From Massilia sp. METH4 (GTDB taxonomy: Bacteria > Pseudomonadota > Gammaproteobacteria > Burkholderiales > Burkholderiaceae_D): 64,000 bases of DNA. The DNA is taken from NCBI RefSeq assembly GCF_037094685.1, contig NZ_CP146614.1, positions 4,774,001 through 4,838,000 on the forward strand, read 5' to 3'. Both the position numbers and the translations under genes were made by a program. Below, one piece after another: positions 24,686 to 33,806 of this stretch (its first letter is position 1; the number at the start of each line of letters is the position of its first letter). Below the pieces are notes generated by a model. The model was given only the letters and a program-made list of their open reading frames with translations, was not told the origin of the DNA and searched no databases.

Positions 24686-26884
24686 ATGCGCTCCGTTCAT
24701 CCTTTCAAGCTGGCCGTGCTGACGGCTGCCGTTGTCGCTTCGCTGCCGGCCCATGCCGCCACCGTGCAAACCCAGCCCGAATTGCCCCAACAGCCGGCGG
24801 CGGCGCAGGCGGAGCCGGTGCAGAAGGTGGAAATCAAGGGTTCCACGGCAGCCTATGATCCGCGCCGCGACGATACGGCCAGCAAGATCGTCGTGTCCGA
24901 CGAGGAGATCAAGCGCTATGGCGACACGTCGATCACCGATGTGTTCAAGCGCGTGCCGGGCGTGACGGTGGGCGGTTCCGGCCGCGGCGGCAGCGATATC
25001 CGCATGCGCGGCCTCGGCAGCGGCTATACGCAGATTCTGCTGAACGGGGAACGGGCGCCGGCCGGCTTCTCGATCGACACGCTGTCGCCAGACGTCATCG
25101 AGCGCATCGAGATCGTGCGCGCGGCCAGCGCCGAGTTTTCCACGCAATCGATCGCCGGCACCATCAATATCGTGCTCAAGCGCGCCGTGAAGACGGCGCA
25201 GCGCGAATTGAAGCTCAGCGCGGCCAAGAGCGCCGACCAGAACAGTCCGAGCGGCAGCCTGCAACTGTCCGACAAGCATGGAGCCATGTCGTACTCCCTG
25301 AGCGGCAACTTCTGGCGCGGCACGTATGACCGCGCTTCGCCCGTCGAGGAAACCCTGGTCGACCCGGCCGGGCAGCTGGCGCTGGTGCGGCACACCCGCC
25401 AGCAGGATGGCGGCCGCTGGGAGGGCGTGAACCTCGCGCCGCGCGTCAACTGGAACCTGGAAGGCGGCGATACGCTCACCTCGCAGTCCTTCGTCAACTT
25501 CAACCGCAACCGCTATCATGGCTACCAGGAAATCGACACCGAACTGGGCGCCCGGCCCCGCTTCGACGTGCGCGACATGGTCAACAGCAACCGCAGCCTG
25601 TACGCGCGCACCGACCTGAACTGGGTGAAGCGCCTGGGCGAGGGCGGCAAGCTGGACGCGAAAATCGGCCTCAGCGGCATGCGCTCCGAGGGCACCTGGC
25701 ACGAGTTCGACTACCGGGATGGCGCACTGGGCCGCGACGTCACCGTGCTCAGCGAAACGACGGAGAAGGCCTTTTCGACGCAGGGGAAGTATTCGGCGCC
25801 GTGGCTGGAAGACCATGCGCTGTCGATGGGCTGGGATGCGGGCGTGACCCGGCGCGACGATTCGCGCCTCGAGGATGAGGCGGATTTGCCGGGCTACGTG
25901 GCCGCCGATTCCGACGAGGGCTATGAAGCGAAGGTGACACGGCTGGCCCTGTATGCGCAGGATGAATGGAACCTCACGCCGCGCTGGTCGGTATATGCCG
26001 GCGTGCGCTGGGAAGGCATCGAGACCACCAGCGAGGGCGACAGCTTCGCCGCGGTGAGCCAGACCAACAGCGTGTGGAGTCCGCTGGCGCAAACGCTGTA
26101 CAAGCTGCCGGACAGCCGCGACCAGGTGCGCCTGGCTTTGACCCGCACGTTCAAGGCGCCCGCCGCGAACAACCTGGTGCCGCGCCGTTTCACGTCCACC
26201 AACAACAGCCAGACCGAGCCGGATCGCCGCGGCAACCCGGAGCTGCAGCCGGAGCTGGCGTCGGGCATCGACGCCTCATACGAGCACTACTGGGGCGAGA
26301 ATGCGCTGCTGTCGGCGGCCGCGTCGATGCGGCGCATCAGCGGTTATACGCGGCAGGGATTATTCGTCGAAAACGGCCGCTGGATCGCCACGCCGGTCAA
26401 CGACGGCAGCGCCGTCACCCGCAGCATCGAGCTGGAAGCCAAGTTCCCGCTGGCGGCCGTGTTCGCCGACGCGCCGGGCGTGGACCTGCGCGCCAGCGTG
26501 GCGCGTAACTGGTCGCGCGTGGACGTGGTGCCGGGTCCGGACAACCGGCTGGACCAGCAGACGCCGCTGTCGGCCACGTTCGGCGCCGACTACCGCTCGC
26601 GCGACGGCAAGCTGACGACGGGGGCCAGCTTCGCCTTCCGCGACGGCGGCCCGGTGCGCATCGACCTCAACCAGACGGGCTACCAGAGCGTGCGGCGTGA
26701 CCTGGACGTGTACGCGCTGTGGAAATTCAATCCGCAATACCAGCTGCGCCTGGCCGTCTCGAACCTGCTGGGCCAGGATTCGGTCGGCGATTCCGCCTAT
26801 ACGGACGAGAGCGGCACATTGCGGCGCACCAGCAGCTACCCCGGCTACACCCAGGGCCGGGCCACGCTCGAAATGCGCTTCTGA
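24686..26884 (+). CDS. TonB-dependent outer-membrane receptor
   Basis: A 732-residue receptor: signal peptide (PFKLAVLTAAVVASLPAHA), a Pro/Gln-rich stretch, a plug domain (residues ~55-165: VFKRVPGVTVGG, IRMRGLGSGYTQILLNGERAP) and a 22-strand-type barrel ending in Phe (RATLEMRF). The overall pattern resembles siderophore or vitamin receptors, but no ligand can be assigned. No TonB/ExbB or regulator genes are adjacent. The start was set at 24686, which gives a standard signal peptide; the frame is open upstream to 24587. Cytochrome or iron-regulated operators were not seen. Confidence 0.9.
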   Translation: MRSVHPFKLAVLTAAVVASLPAHAATVQTQPELPQQPAAAQAEPVQKVEIKGSTAAYDPRRDDTASKIVVSDEEIKRYGDTSITDVFKRVPGVTVGGSGRGGSDIRMRGLGSGYTQILLNGERAPAGFSIDTLSPDVIERIEIVRAASAEFSTQSIAGTINIVLKRAVKTAQRELKLSAAKSADQNSPSGSLQLSDKHGAMSYSLSGNFWRGTYDRASPVEETLVDPAGQLALVRHTRQQDGGRWEGVNLAPRVNWNLEGGDTLTSQSFVNFNRNRYHGYQEIDTELGARPRFDVRDMVNSNRSLYARTDLNWVKRLGEGGKLDAKIGLSGMRSEGTWHEFDYRDGALGRDVTVLSETTEKAFSTQGKYSAPWLEDHALSMGWDAGVTRRDDSRLEDEADLPGYVAADSDEGYEAKVTRLALYAQDEWNLTPRWSVYAGVRWEGIETTSEGDSFAAVSQTNSVWSPLAQTLYKLPDSRDQVRLALTRTFKAPAANNLVPRRFTSTNNSQTEPDRRGNPELQPELASGIDASYEHYWGENALLSAAASMRRISGYTRQGLFVENGRWIATPVNDGSAVTRSIELEAKFPLAAVFADAPGVDLRASVARNWSRVDVVPGPDNRLDQQTPLSATFGADYRSRDGKLTTGASFAFRDGGPVRIDLNQTGYQSVRRDLDVYALWKFNPQYQLRLAVSNLLGQDSVGDSAYTDESGTLRRTSSYPGYTQGRATLEMRF

Positions 26885-26916
26885 ACGGGCCCCTGGGCGG
26901 GGCCCACACCTGCTTT

Positions 26917-27019
26917 AGAGCGCCTAACAAAACCCCCATGGCTGCGTTGCGGCGTCTCGCCGTACAGGTGTACTGTCTTCGACGCCGCGCCTTGCCCTGC
27001 GGGTTTTGTTAGGCGCTCT
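26917..27019. repeat. 103-bp palindromic repeat, copy 1
   Basis: Inverted ends AGAGCGCCTAACAAAACCC and GGGTTTTGTTAGGCGCTCT enclose a GC-rich core with GCGGCGT/ACGCCGC arms and TACAGGTGTA at the centre, so it can form a full hairpin. It is nearly identical to 28007-28108. Its right end contains the stop codon of the cupin gene (27019-27489). It could be a non-autonomous element or serve as a terminator between convergent genes. Confidence 0.75.
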
Positions 27020-27489
27020 TAATACGGCGTGCCATCCTTGTGCGTGAACCGCCAATGGCCGTCCTCGAATACGGCGGCCACGTCGTCGCGTGGATAAACC
27101 GCGGTATCGCCGGGCGAGCGGTCGCCAATTTCCAGGAATACCACCTCCGCCGACGAACGGTTCTCCAACCGGTGCGCGCGGCCGCCGGCCGGGAAGCCGG
27201 CGCACATGCCGGGCTCGAGCACCATTTCACCGTCATCGGTAACGAGCACTGCTTCGCCGGCAAGCAGATAAATAAATTCATCCTGCGTCGTATGCCGGTG
27301 CAACAACGCCGAGATACTCCCTGGCGCCAGCGTGCAGCGGTTTACGCCGAAATTCTTCAGCCCGAATATATCGCCGAGAGGCTGCTTCACCCGGCCCGCC
27401 GTCATTTCGGCGAACGGCGATGGCATCAACGATGGCTTGCTGCGCGGCGGGGCATCCTGCGCAATCACTGCTAGCGGGTTGGTATTCAT
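27019..27489 (-). CDS. Cupin-domain protein
   Basis: A 156-residue single-domain cupin. Motif 1 is HRHTTQDEFIYLLAGEAVLV (metal-binding His, His and Glu), and motif 2 includes PAGGRAHRLEN. It begins MNTNPLAVIAQDAPPRSKP and has no signal peptide. Single cupins of this type are often sugar isomerase-like or unknown-substrate dioxygenases. Its stop overlaps the end of the 103-bp repeat, so the final residues (DGTPY) may be affected by that insertion. No operon partner. Confidence 0.82.
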   Translation of the reverse strand: MNTNPLAVIAQDAPPRSKPSLMPSPFAEMTAGRVKQPLGDIFGLKNFGVNRCTLAPGSISALLHRHTTQDEFIYLLAGEAVLVTDDGEMVLEPGMCAGFPAGGRAHRLENRSSAEVVFLEIGDRSPGDTAVYPRDDVAAVFEDGHWRFTHKDGTPY

Positions 27490-27647
27490 GGTTGTGAGTT
27501 TAAGTGGACAAATTTTATTCTCGCGTAAGCTTACACCACATTTAATGTGAATAATTGTGGAAAGCGCGCGCGGTCTTATGGTAAATTGGCGGACATTGAA
27601 TTCTCACAGATTGTCACGGGCACTTTTTCACCTACGAAGGATAAGAG

Positions 27648-27944
27648 ATGACGACTTACCAGGAATACCAGGCCAAGATCGCCGAATTGCAGAAGCAGGC
27701 TGAATTGGCCCGCCGGAACGAGATCGCGGAAGCAAAGGAGCGCATCGCCTCCATCATGCGTGAACACAACCTGACGCTGGCCGACCTGGGTCCGGCCGTC
27801 AAATCGGCCAAGCCGGTCAAGACGCGCGCCCCGGTGCCGATGAAATATCGTGACGACGCAACGGGCCAGACCTGGACGGGTCGTGGCCGTGCGCCGAAAT
27901 GGCTGGAAGGCCGTAACAAGGAAGACTTCCTGATCAAGCAATAA
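27648..27944 (+). CDS. H-NS-family nucleoid protein
   Basis: A 98-residue H-NS-like protein. The N-terminal ~55 residues are a coiled-coil oligomerisation region (YQAKIAELQKQAELARRNEIAEAKERI). The C-terminal DNA-binding motif is TWTGRGRAPKWLEG, the betaproteobacterial form. It binds AT-rich DNA and silences horizontally acquired genes. The AT-rich leader upstream (27490-27640) has a typical AAGGATAAGAG ribosome site. Confidence 0.92.
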   Translation: MTTYQEYQAKIAELQKQAELARRNEIAEAKERIASIMREHNLTLADLGPAVKSAKPVKTRAPVPMKYRDDATGQTWTGRGRAPKWLEGRNKEDFLIKQ

Positions 27945-28006
27945 GCCGGCCCATGCGTTGCCCGCGAACCTGGCGATGCATGGATTAAGCGTGCTGGACT
28001 GTAATA

Positions 28007-28108
28007 AGAGCGCCTAACAAAACCCCCATGGCTGCGTTGCAGCGTCTCGCCGTACAGGTGTACTGTCTTCGACGCCGCGCCTTGCCCTGCGGGTTTTGTC
28101 AGGTGCTC
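28007..28108. repeat. 103-bp palindromic repeat, copy 2
   Basis: Second copy of the element at 26917-27019, with the same AGAGCGCCTAACAAAACCC left end and core. The right end has diverged (GGGTTTTGTCAGGTGCTC). The two copies lie 1.1 kb apart in the same orientation, flanking the cupin and H-NS genes. Confidence 0.75.
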
Positions 28109-28301
28109 CAAGGCGCGCTGGCCGGCTGCGCTTATTCAGCAGAACGGGCGGGCGAGGCGGCTTTCGCATCGCCGCTGCTTCACTTTGCGAAGCGAGTTCC
28201 ACCTGCCCGTTTCCGCCGGTGATAATATCGGGAAAAGCGCGATAGCGCCTTCCTGATTCCGGCCCGCTCCAGGTGGTCGCCGTACCCGTGCGTTTGCTCA
28301 T
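28014..28301 (-). CDS. Possible orphan reading frame partly made of repeat DNA
   Basis: A 95-residue reading frame that starts MSKRTGTATTW and whose last ~30 residues are translated from the 103-bp repeat. No ribosome site is evident and I recognise no domain. It may be the remains of a small gene interrupted by the repeat, or chance. The stretch from 28109 to 28388 holds nothing else that I can identify. Confidence 0.2.
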   Translation of the reverse strand: MSKRTGTATTWSGPESGRRYRAFPDIITGGNGQVELASQSEAAAMRKPPRPPVLLNKRSRPARLGAPDKTRRARRGVEDSTPVRRDAATQPWGFC

Positions 28302-28388
28302 ATATATGCTGTAATGACGAAACGCCCGGTTGACGGCACCGATGCCGAACACGGCACTGCCGCCTGTGCAAATGCCGCCGCCTGCCTG

Positions 28389-28775
28389 TCAATTCCCGGT
28401 GATACTCAGAATATTCCCATCCGGGTCTTTGAACCAGGCCACTTTCATGCCATTGCCGACATGGATATCGCCTTCCAGCCGCAAGCCTGGCATCTCGTAA
28501 TGTTCGAAGGCCACGCCTTTCGCTTTCAGCGCGGCCACGATTTCCTCGATCTCGTCGCCCGTTGCCCAGGTCGCTGAAGTGGCTTCGTTGGTACCGGCGT
28601 ATTGCGACCGGTAAACCATGATCCGCGAACTGCCGCTCAGATAAGACAGGACTTCGCCTTCGGCGTCGCCGCCGGTGGCACTCTCCTGCAATCCCAGCGT
28701 ATCGCCATAAAAGGTGCGCGCCGCCGCGAGATCGCGTACGGCGATCGTCGCCATTGCTTCCGTATTTGCCAGCAT
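28389..28775 (-). CDS. VOC-superfamily glyoxalase/bleomycin-resistance-like protein
   Basis: A 128-residue VOC-fold protein of two beta-alpha-beta-beta-beta modules. It begins MLANTEAMATIAVRDLAAARTFYGDTLGL and ends VAWFKDPDGNILSI, both family hallmarks. The start at 28775 has GGAGG 6 bp upstream. The Glu and His metal ligands of glyoxalase I are not clearly complete, so it could be a dioxygenase-like or antibiotic-binding member. It is divergent from the LON-domain gene. Confidence 0.82.
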   Translation of the reverse strand: MLANTEAMATIAVRDLAAARTFYGDTLGLQESATGGDAEGEVLSYLSGSSRIMVYRSQYAGTNEATSATWATGDEIEEIVAALKAKGVAFEHYEMPGLRLEGDIHVGNGMKVAWFKDPDGNILSITGN

Positions 28776-28870
28776 GGTGTCCTCCGTGGTGGGTGAGTTT
28801 CCATGATAGGCGGCGCGGTGGCGGATGCCAGGTGAGCGCCGCGCCCGCCGGATGTGTGCGAAGATGCCGC

Positions 28871-29479
28871 ATGATTCCATTGTTTCCACTCAACACCGTG
28901 CTGTTCCCGGATGGCCGCCTCGCGCTGCAGGTGTTCGAGGTGCGTTATCTCGACATGATCAAGCGCTGCATCGCGTCGTCGGAAGAATTCGGCGTGGTTG
29001 CGCTGGCCGAGGGCGAGGAAGTGCGCAAGCCGGGCCAGGCGGAGGCGATCGTGACGATCGGGACCCTCGCGCGCATCGTCGACTGGACGGCGCCGCTGCC
29101 GGGCCTGATGCACATCACCTGCCTCGGCACGCAGCGCTTCCGCGTGCAAGCCGCCGAGCAACTGAAGCATGGCCTGTGGATGGCCGACATCGAACGCCTG
29201 CCGGACGACATGACCGTGCCCGTGCCGGCCGAGCAGCAGGACGTGGCGAACGCGCTCGGTTCGCTGATCCGTTCCCTGCAACAGCGCGGCGTGGCGCCGG
29301 CGCAAATGCCGATGAGCCCGCCGTATCGCCTCGATGAAAGCGGCTGGGTGGCGAACCGCTGGTGCGAACTGCTCGAGCTCGATCTGGCGCAGAAGCAGTT
29401 GCTGCTGGCCCAGGACAACCCTGTCCTGCGCCTGGAACTGGTGCAGGATGCGCTGGCCGACAGCGGCTACCTGAACTAG
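28871..29479 (+). CDS. LON substrate-binding (N-terminal) domain protein
   Basis: A 202-residue protein consisting only of a Lon N-terminal-like domain: IPLFPLNTVLFPDGRLALQVFEVRYLDMI at the start, followed by the usual beta-rich fold and a helical C-terminus (ENPVLRLEL-type). There is no ATPase or protease part, as in many stand-alone proteobacterial copies of this domain. Function is unknown, perhaps protein quality control. The TAG stop is within a CTAGGGAAGCGC sequence identical to a MITE end. Confidence 0.85.
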   Translation: MIPLFPLNTVLFPDGRLALQVFEVRYLDMIKRCIASSEEFGVVALAEGEEVRKPGQAEAIVTIGTLARIVDWTAPLPGLMHITCLGTQRFRVQAAEQLKHGLWMADIERLPDDMTVPVPAEQQDVANALGSLIRSLQQRGVAPAQMPMSPPYRLDESGWVANRWCELLELDLAQKQLLLAQDNPVLRLELVQDALADSGYLN

Positions 29480-29510
29480 GGAAGCGCAGATCCATTCATT
29501 GCGGCGCGAG
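29476..29510. repeat. Remnant of a MITE end
   Basis: CTAGGGAAGCGC followed by AGATCCATTCATTGCGGCG resembles the left end of the element at 7773-7954 (GGAAGCGCTGATTTATTCATGGCGGCG). No second end is found nearby. It contains the TAG stop of the LON-domain gene and the stop of the EamA gene on the other strand. Confidence 0.5.
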
Positions 29511-30449
29511 TTCCTCTTCCGCCGCATGCACGCGCACCGACCACATCACGCCGGCGACGAGCAGGGCGATCGCCGCCGCCTCGAGCGGTCGTGGCCAGGC
29601 CTGGCGGTAGACGAAGCCGTACAGCAGGGCGAACAGCGTTTCGAACAGGATCAGCTGGCCCGACAGCGTGACGGGCACGCGCCGGCTTGCCACGTTCCAT
29701 AACTGGTTGCCGATCACCGAGGCGCCCAGCGCCAGGAGCGCGTTGCAGGTCCAGAACAATGCCCAGTCGCGCCGGCCCGCGACCGTGGCCGTACCGATGA
29801 ACTCCTCATGCCGCAGTGCGAACGTCGCGGCCGCGATGCCGAGCGCGATGATGCCGGTGGACAGGCCGTACAGCGCCGACCATTCCGCGCTGCTGAAGTG
29901 GGCATTGGCTTTCAGGTAGCGGGCATTGTCCACGGCATACCAGGTCCAGCACAGCAGGGCCCCGGCGGCACATGCCAGGCCGACGGCGGTCTGCCACAGC
30001 GGCCGGCCGGATTCCCGCGCATGCGTGAAGACGTCGATATTGATGCAGGCGATGCCCGCCGCCACCACCAGCAGGGGCAGGGCCAGGCGCGCCAGCGGCA
30101 CGGCGCCGTGATCGTGCCGGCCCATCAGCGTGACCGTGACGGGCAGGATGCCGATGATCAGCGACGTGGGCGCCACGCCGGCCAGCTTCACGGCGCTTGC
30201 CAGCAGCATGTAATAGACGATGTTGCCGGCCAGCGCGTGGCGCAGCAGCGCCGCGCAGTCGCCGCGGTCCAGCCGGTGGGCCAGGCCGGAGAGCTTGGGC
30301 AGCAGCAGCACGAAGGCCATCGCGCCATAGGCCGTGTAGCGGCCCAGGGCCAGCTCCAGCGGCGAGAAGGCCGCCAGCAGCGCCGGCACGATGAATACCA
30401 TGCCCCACATCGCTCCGGCCAGCAGGCCGCACAGTACGCCAGTCCACAT
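29496..30449 (-). CDS. EamA/DMT-family transporter
   Basis: A 317-residue membrane protein with about ten hydrophobic helices in two EamA repeats (GVLCGLLAGAMWGMVFIVPAL; the second repeat around ACAAGALLCWTWYAVDNAR). Drug/metabolite-transporter superfamily members export amino acids or metabolites; no substrate can be assigned. The start at 30449 (MWTGVLCG) puts the first helix at the N-terminus. It converges with the LON-domain gene, and its stop lies within the MITE-end remnant. Confidence 0.87.
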   Translation of the reverse strand: MWTGVLCGLLAGAMWGMVFIVPALLAAFSPLELALGRYTAYGAMAFVLLLPKLSGLAHRLDRGDCAALLRHALAGNIVYYMLLASAVKLAGVAPTSLIIGILPVTVTLMGRHDHGAVPLARLALPLLVVAAGIACINIDVFTHARESGRPLWQTAVGLACAAGALLCWTWYAVDNARYLKANAHFSSAEWSALYGLSTGIIALGIAAATFALRHEEFIGTATVAGRRDWALFWTCNALLALGASVIGNQLWNVASRRVPVTLSGQLILFETLFALLYGFVYRQAWPRPLEAAAIALLVAGVMWSVRVHAAEEELAPQ

Positions 30450-30550
30450 CCGATGCCGATCCAGTTCTCGTTTTTTAAGGGGCGCCAGTGTCGCACAGAG
30501 TGCGCTATGGTGGCCAGACCACTCGATCAAGCAGGAAGCAGGAGACCATC

Positions 30551-31903
30551 ATGACAGACAAGAAGATCATCGCTGCATTGAAGGGCGAGGCGCGGCCATT
30601 CACGGCGGCCGAGGATATCGACTATCTGCTCGAATCGATCGGCGACGCCTCGATCGTGCTGCTCGGCGAGGCCACCCACGGCACGCGCGAGTTCTACCGC
30701 CTGCGCGCGGAAATCAGCAAGCGCCTGATCGTGGAGAAGGGCTTCGACGCCATCGCCGTCGAGGCGGACTGGCCCGATGCGCTGCGGGTGTCCCGCTACG
30801 TGCAGCACGGCGGCGACGACATGACGGCCGAGGGCGCGCTGTCCGGCTACAAGCGTTTCCCACAGTGGATGTGGCGCAACCATGAAATCGTCGACCTGGT
30901 GAACTGGCTGCGCGAGCACAACGCGCACGTGGCGAGCAATGCGCGGCGGGTGGGCTTCTACGGGGTCGACCTGTACAGCCTGCAGCAATCGATGCACGCG
31001 GTGATCGCCTACCTTGACCAGGAAGACCCGGAAGCGGCGGAGCGGGCGCGCCAGCGCTATGGCTGCATCGACCACATGGCCGAGGACCCGCAGCGCTACG
31101 GCTACGCCACGTCGTTCGGCATGAAGCCGCACTGCGAACAGGAAGTGGTGCGGCAATTGATGGAACTGACGCGCCAGGCAAACCTGTACGTCCAGCAGCT
31201 GGGCGGCCAGGTGCCCGACGAACTGTTCTACGCACAGCAGAACGCGCGCGTGGCGCGCAACGCGGAAACCTACTACCGCTCGATGTTCCAGAGCCGCGAC
31301 GAATCGTGGAACGTGCGCGACTCGCACATGGCGGAAACGCTGGAAGCGCTGCGCGAGCACATCAGCCAGCGCACGGGGCGCCCCGGCAAGATCGTCGTGT
31401 GGGCGCACAATTCGCACCTGGGCGACGCGCGCTACACGGAGATGGGCGAGCACGGCCAGTTGAACCTGGGCCAGCTGGTGCGGGAACGCTACCGGCCGGA
31501 GGACATCTTCCTGCTGGGATTTACCACGCATACTGGCACGGTGACGGCGGCCACGGAATGGGATGGTCCGGCGGAGCTCAAGCCCGTGGTGCCGTCGCGC
31601 CCGGACAGCGTGGAACGCCTGATGCATGAGACGTCGGTCGCCACCGGCATGGACCAGTTCCTGCTGCCGCTGCGCGGCCGCGACAGCATGCTCGCGCGGC
31701 TGCCGTCACGCTACCTGGAACGCGCCATCGGCGTGATCTACCGGCCGGAGTCGGAGCGCTACAGCCATTATTTTTACGCGGACGCCGCGAAGCAGTTCGA
31801 TGCGCTGGTTCACGTGGACCGGAGCACGGCGCTACCGCCGCTGGAACGGTCGGCGCTGTGGAAGCAGGACGAGGTACCGGAGACGTACCCGAGCGGGTTG
31901 TAA
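30551..31903 (+). CDS. Erythromycin-esterase family hydrolase
   Basis: A 450-residue cytosolic protein of the erythromycin esterase (EreA/EreB) superfamily. The catalytic His is in LLGEATHGTREFY and the Glu in AIAVEADWPDA, followed by WMWRNHEIVDLVNWLREHN and VWAHNSHLGDARYTEMG, which matches conserved family segments. Many environmental members are not macrolide resistance enzymes and hydrolyse other lactones or esters. It stands alone; a REP-like module follows it. Resistance should not be inferred from sequence alone. Confidence 0.85.
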   Translation: MTDKKIIAALKGEARPFTAAEDIDYLLESIGDASIVLLGEATHGTREFYRLRAEISKRLIVEKGFDAIAVEADWPDALRVSRYVQHGGDDMTAEGALSGYKRFPQWMWRNHEIVDLVNWLREHNAHVASNARRVGFYGVDLYSLQQSMHAVIAYLDQEDPEAAERARQRYGCIDHMAEDPQRYGYATSFGMKPHCEQEVVRQLMELTRQANLYVQQLGGQVPDELFYAQQNARVARNAETYYRSMFQSRDESWNVRDSHMAETLEALREHISQRTGRPGKIVVWAHNSHLGDARYTEMGEHGQLNLGQLVRERYRPEDIFLLGFTTHTGTVTAATEWDGPAELKPVVPSRPDSVERLMHETSVATGMDQFLLPLRGRDSMLARLPSRYLERAIGVIYRPESERYSHYFYADAAKQFDALVHVDRSTALPPLERSALWKQDEVPETYPSGL

Positions 31904-31910
31904 CCCATGA

Positions 31911-31947
31911 AATAGTTGCCCGAAAAATGGGGTCTGTCCCCATTTTT
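31911..31947. terminator. REP-like palindrome with terminator properties
   Basis: AATAGTTGCCCG then a perfect 10-bp stem AAAAATGGGG-TCTGT-CCCCATTTTT (31923-31947) with a T-run. It lies between the convergent erythromycin-esterase and DUF1294 genes and would terminate in both directions. The first part matches 5373-5384. The 99 bp from 31948 to 32046 has no feature. Confidence 0.6.
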
Positions 31948-32046
31948 GAAGCAACATCGGTGCGCGGAGGTTTGCGGCCGCGCTGGACCTGAATTTTAGC
32001 GGGAGGAGCCGGCTCCGGCCGCCGGTCTTCTTCTGCCGCAGTCGTG

Positions 32047-32307
32047 TCAGCCGGCGTAGTACGCAAGCGCCGTCGCCAGCGCGAGATGGACGCCGGTGCC
32101 GATCCAGAACTTTACCTGGAACGATGTCTTGCTCGACTTATGCCGCAGGAGGCGTTGGCCCAGCAGTCCACCCGGCCAGCCGCCCACCAGCCCCAGCAGC
32201 AGCAGCGTACGCTCGGGCGTGCGCCGCCGCCCCAGCCGCGCGGCGCGCTTGTCGATGGCGTACAGGATGAAGCAGGCCAGGCTGGTACACGCGTACCAGC
32301 CGGCCAC
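32047..32307 (-). CDS. DUF1294 membrane protein
   Basis: A short DUF1294 protein, about 86 residues from the GTG at 32307. The family pattern is CFILYAIDKRAARLGRRRTPERTLL and GGWPGGLLGQRLLRHKSSKTSFQ. Two or three hydrophobic segments suggest a membrane protein. The frame is open upstream into the 3' end of trpS, so a longer start is possible. Function unknown; many copies are fused to a cold-shock domain, which is absent here. Confidence 0.75.
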   Translation of the reverse strand: MAGWYACTSLACFILYAIDKRAARLGRRRTPERTLLLLGLVGGWPGGLLGQRLLRHKSSKTSFQVKFWIGTGVHLALATALAYYAG

Positions 32308-32327
32308 AACCAGCGAGGCGACGAGGC

Positions 32328-33368
32328 TCAGAAGTAGTTCAGGCCCAGCGCGGCCTTCACTTCGTCGGCCGTCCGCGCCGCCACTTCGCGGGCGCGCGCG
32401 GTGCCTTCCTTCAGCAACTGCATCACGTAGCCCTTGTCCTTCGCGTATTCTTCCCGGCGTGCGCGGATCGGGCCCAGCAACTCCTGCAGCACGGCTTCCA
32501 GGCGCTTCTTGACGATGCTGTCGCCCAGGCCGCCGCGCACATAATGCGCCTTCATTTCTTCGAGGGCCGCCTTGTCCGGGTCGAAGGCGTCCAGGTAGAT
32601 GAAGGCCACATTACCTTCCAGGTGGCCCGGGTCCTGCACGCGCAGGTGCAGCGGGTCCGTATAGACCTTCTTCACGGCGGCCGTGATCTCGTCGGCCGAG
32701 GCGCCCAGGTTGATGGTATTGCCCAGCGACTTGCTCATCTTGGCCTTGCCGTCGATGCCCGGCAGGCGGCCGATTTCCGGCACCAGGGCCTTGCACTCGA
32801 CGAGGATGTCGCGATTCGCGATCCGGTTGAAACGGCGCACGATCTCGTTGGTCTGCTCGATCATCGGGATCTGGTCTTCGCCGACCGGCACGATGGTGGC
32901 CTTGAACGCCGAGATATCGGCCGCCTGCGAAGCAGGGTAGGTGAGGAAGCCGGCCGGAATGTCGCGCTCGAAGCCGCGCATCACGATTTCCGCTTTCACC
33001 GTGGGATTGCGCTCCAGCCGCGCCACGGTGACCATGTTCAGGTAGTAGAACGTGAGCTCGGCCAGTTCCGGGATCTGCGACTGGATCAGGATGGTGGACT
33101 TGGCCGGGTCGATGCCCACGGCCAGGTAATCCAGCGCCACTTCGACCACGTTGCGGCGCACCTTGTCGATGTCGTCCATATTGTCCGTCAGCGCCTGCGA
33201 GTCGGCCAGCATGATGAACTGCTTGTATTCGTGCTGGTAGGAGACGCGGTTGCGCAGGCTGCCCACGTAGTGGCCCAGGTGCAGCGGGCCGGTCGGGCGG
33301 TCGCCGGTGAGGATCACGGCAGGCGTGGCAGCGGGAGAGGCGGCAGGGGTGTTTTCAGGCTGGCTCAT
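32328..33368 (-). CDS. trpS: Tryptophanyl-tRNA synthetase
   Basis: Charges tRNA-Trp. The 346-residue class I synthetase has the HIGH-like motif HLGHYVG in [13 protein letters not shown] and the KMSKS motif in [12 protein letters not shown]-terminal Ala/Pro-rich extra ~15 residues precede the catalytic core. It probably forms a two-gene unit with the DUF1294 gene (stop to GTG within about 20 bp). No T-box or leader was seen. Confidence 0.97.
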   Translation of the reverse strand: MSQPENTPAASPAATPAVILTGDRPTGPLHLGHYVGSLRNRVSYQHEYKQFIMLADSQALTDNMDDIDKVRRNVVEVALDYLAVGIDPAKSTILIQSQIPELAELTFYYLNMVTVARLERNPTVKAEIVMRGFERDIPAGFLTYPASQAADISAFKATIVPVGEDQIPMIEQTNEIVRRFNRIANRDILVECKALVPEIGRLPGIDGKAKMSKSLGNTINLGASADEITAAVKKVYTDPLHLRVQDPGHLEGNVAFIYLDAFDPDKAALEEMKAHYVRGGLGDSIVKKRLEAVLQELLGPIRARREEYAKDKGYVMQLLKEGTARAREVAARTADEVKAALGLNYF

Positions 33369-33806
33369 AGGCTTCTTTCGGGTTGGCCCCCGCCCCGATG
33401 CGCCATGCGAAACGCCACCTTGGCAGAGGCGGCGTCATTGAAATCACATCACTTCAAACGGGGGCCGCACGACGTGGAGCGGCGCCACCAGGGACCGTGA
33501 CAAGCGCGGACAAAGGGATGCGATAGGGGAAAAATCATCCCGCGATGGTCGCAGGTTCATGCCGAGCTGTCAAGGCAGCCAGGGACCGGCGCCCCATCCA
33601 TGTGCGCGTGGCGATGGCCCGCCTTGCGCGCACGCGGCGCGACGTTCGGCTGGCTATCCTCTCGGGAACTGCTACCTTGTAGGAGAAAATCGGACGGCAT
33701 GTCCGACTCTGCCGGGCGGCGCTCGGCGTCATGGCAAGACTCTCACCACGGCATCGTTGATGTTGGCCGAGCCGGCTTGGCGCAAACCTGATTGAAGGAG
33801 GCAGCG
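33369..33806. other. Intergenic region without a recognised gene
   Basis: The 438 bp between trpS and the oxidase gene hold the promoters for both directions but no convincing gene. Short self-complementary bits are present (CGGAC...GTCCG near 33692) without a clear role. Reading frames here look like chance. Confidence 0.5.
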
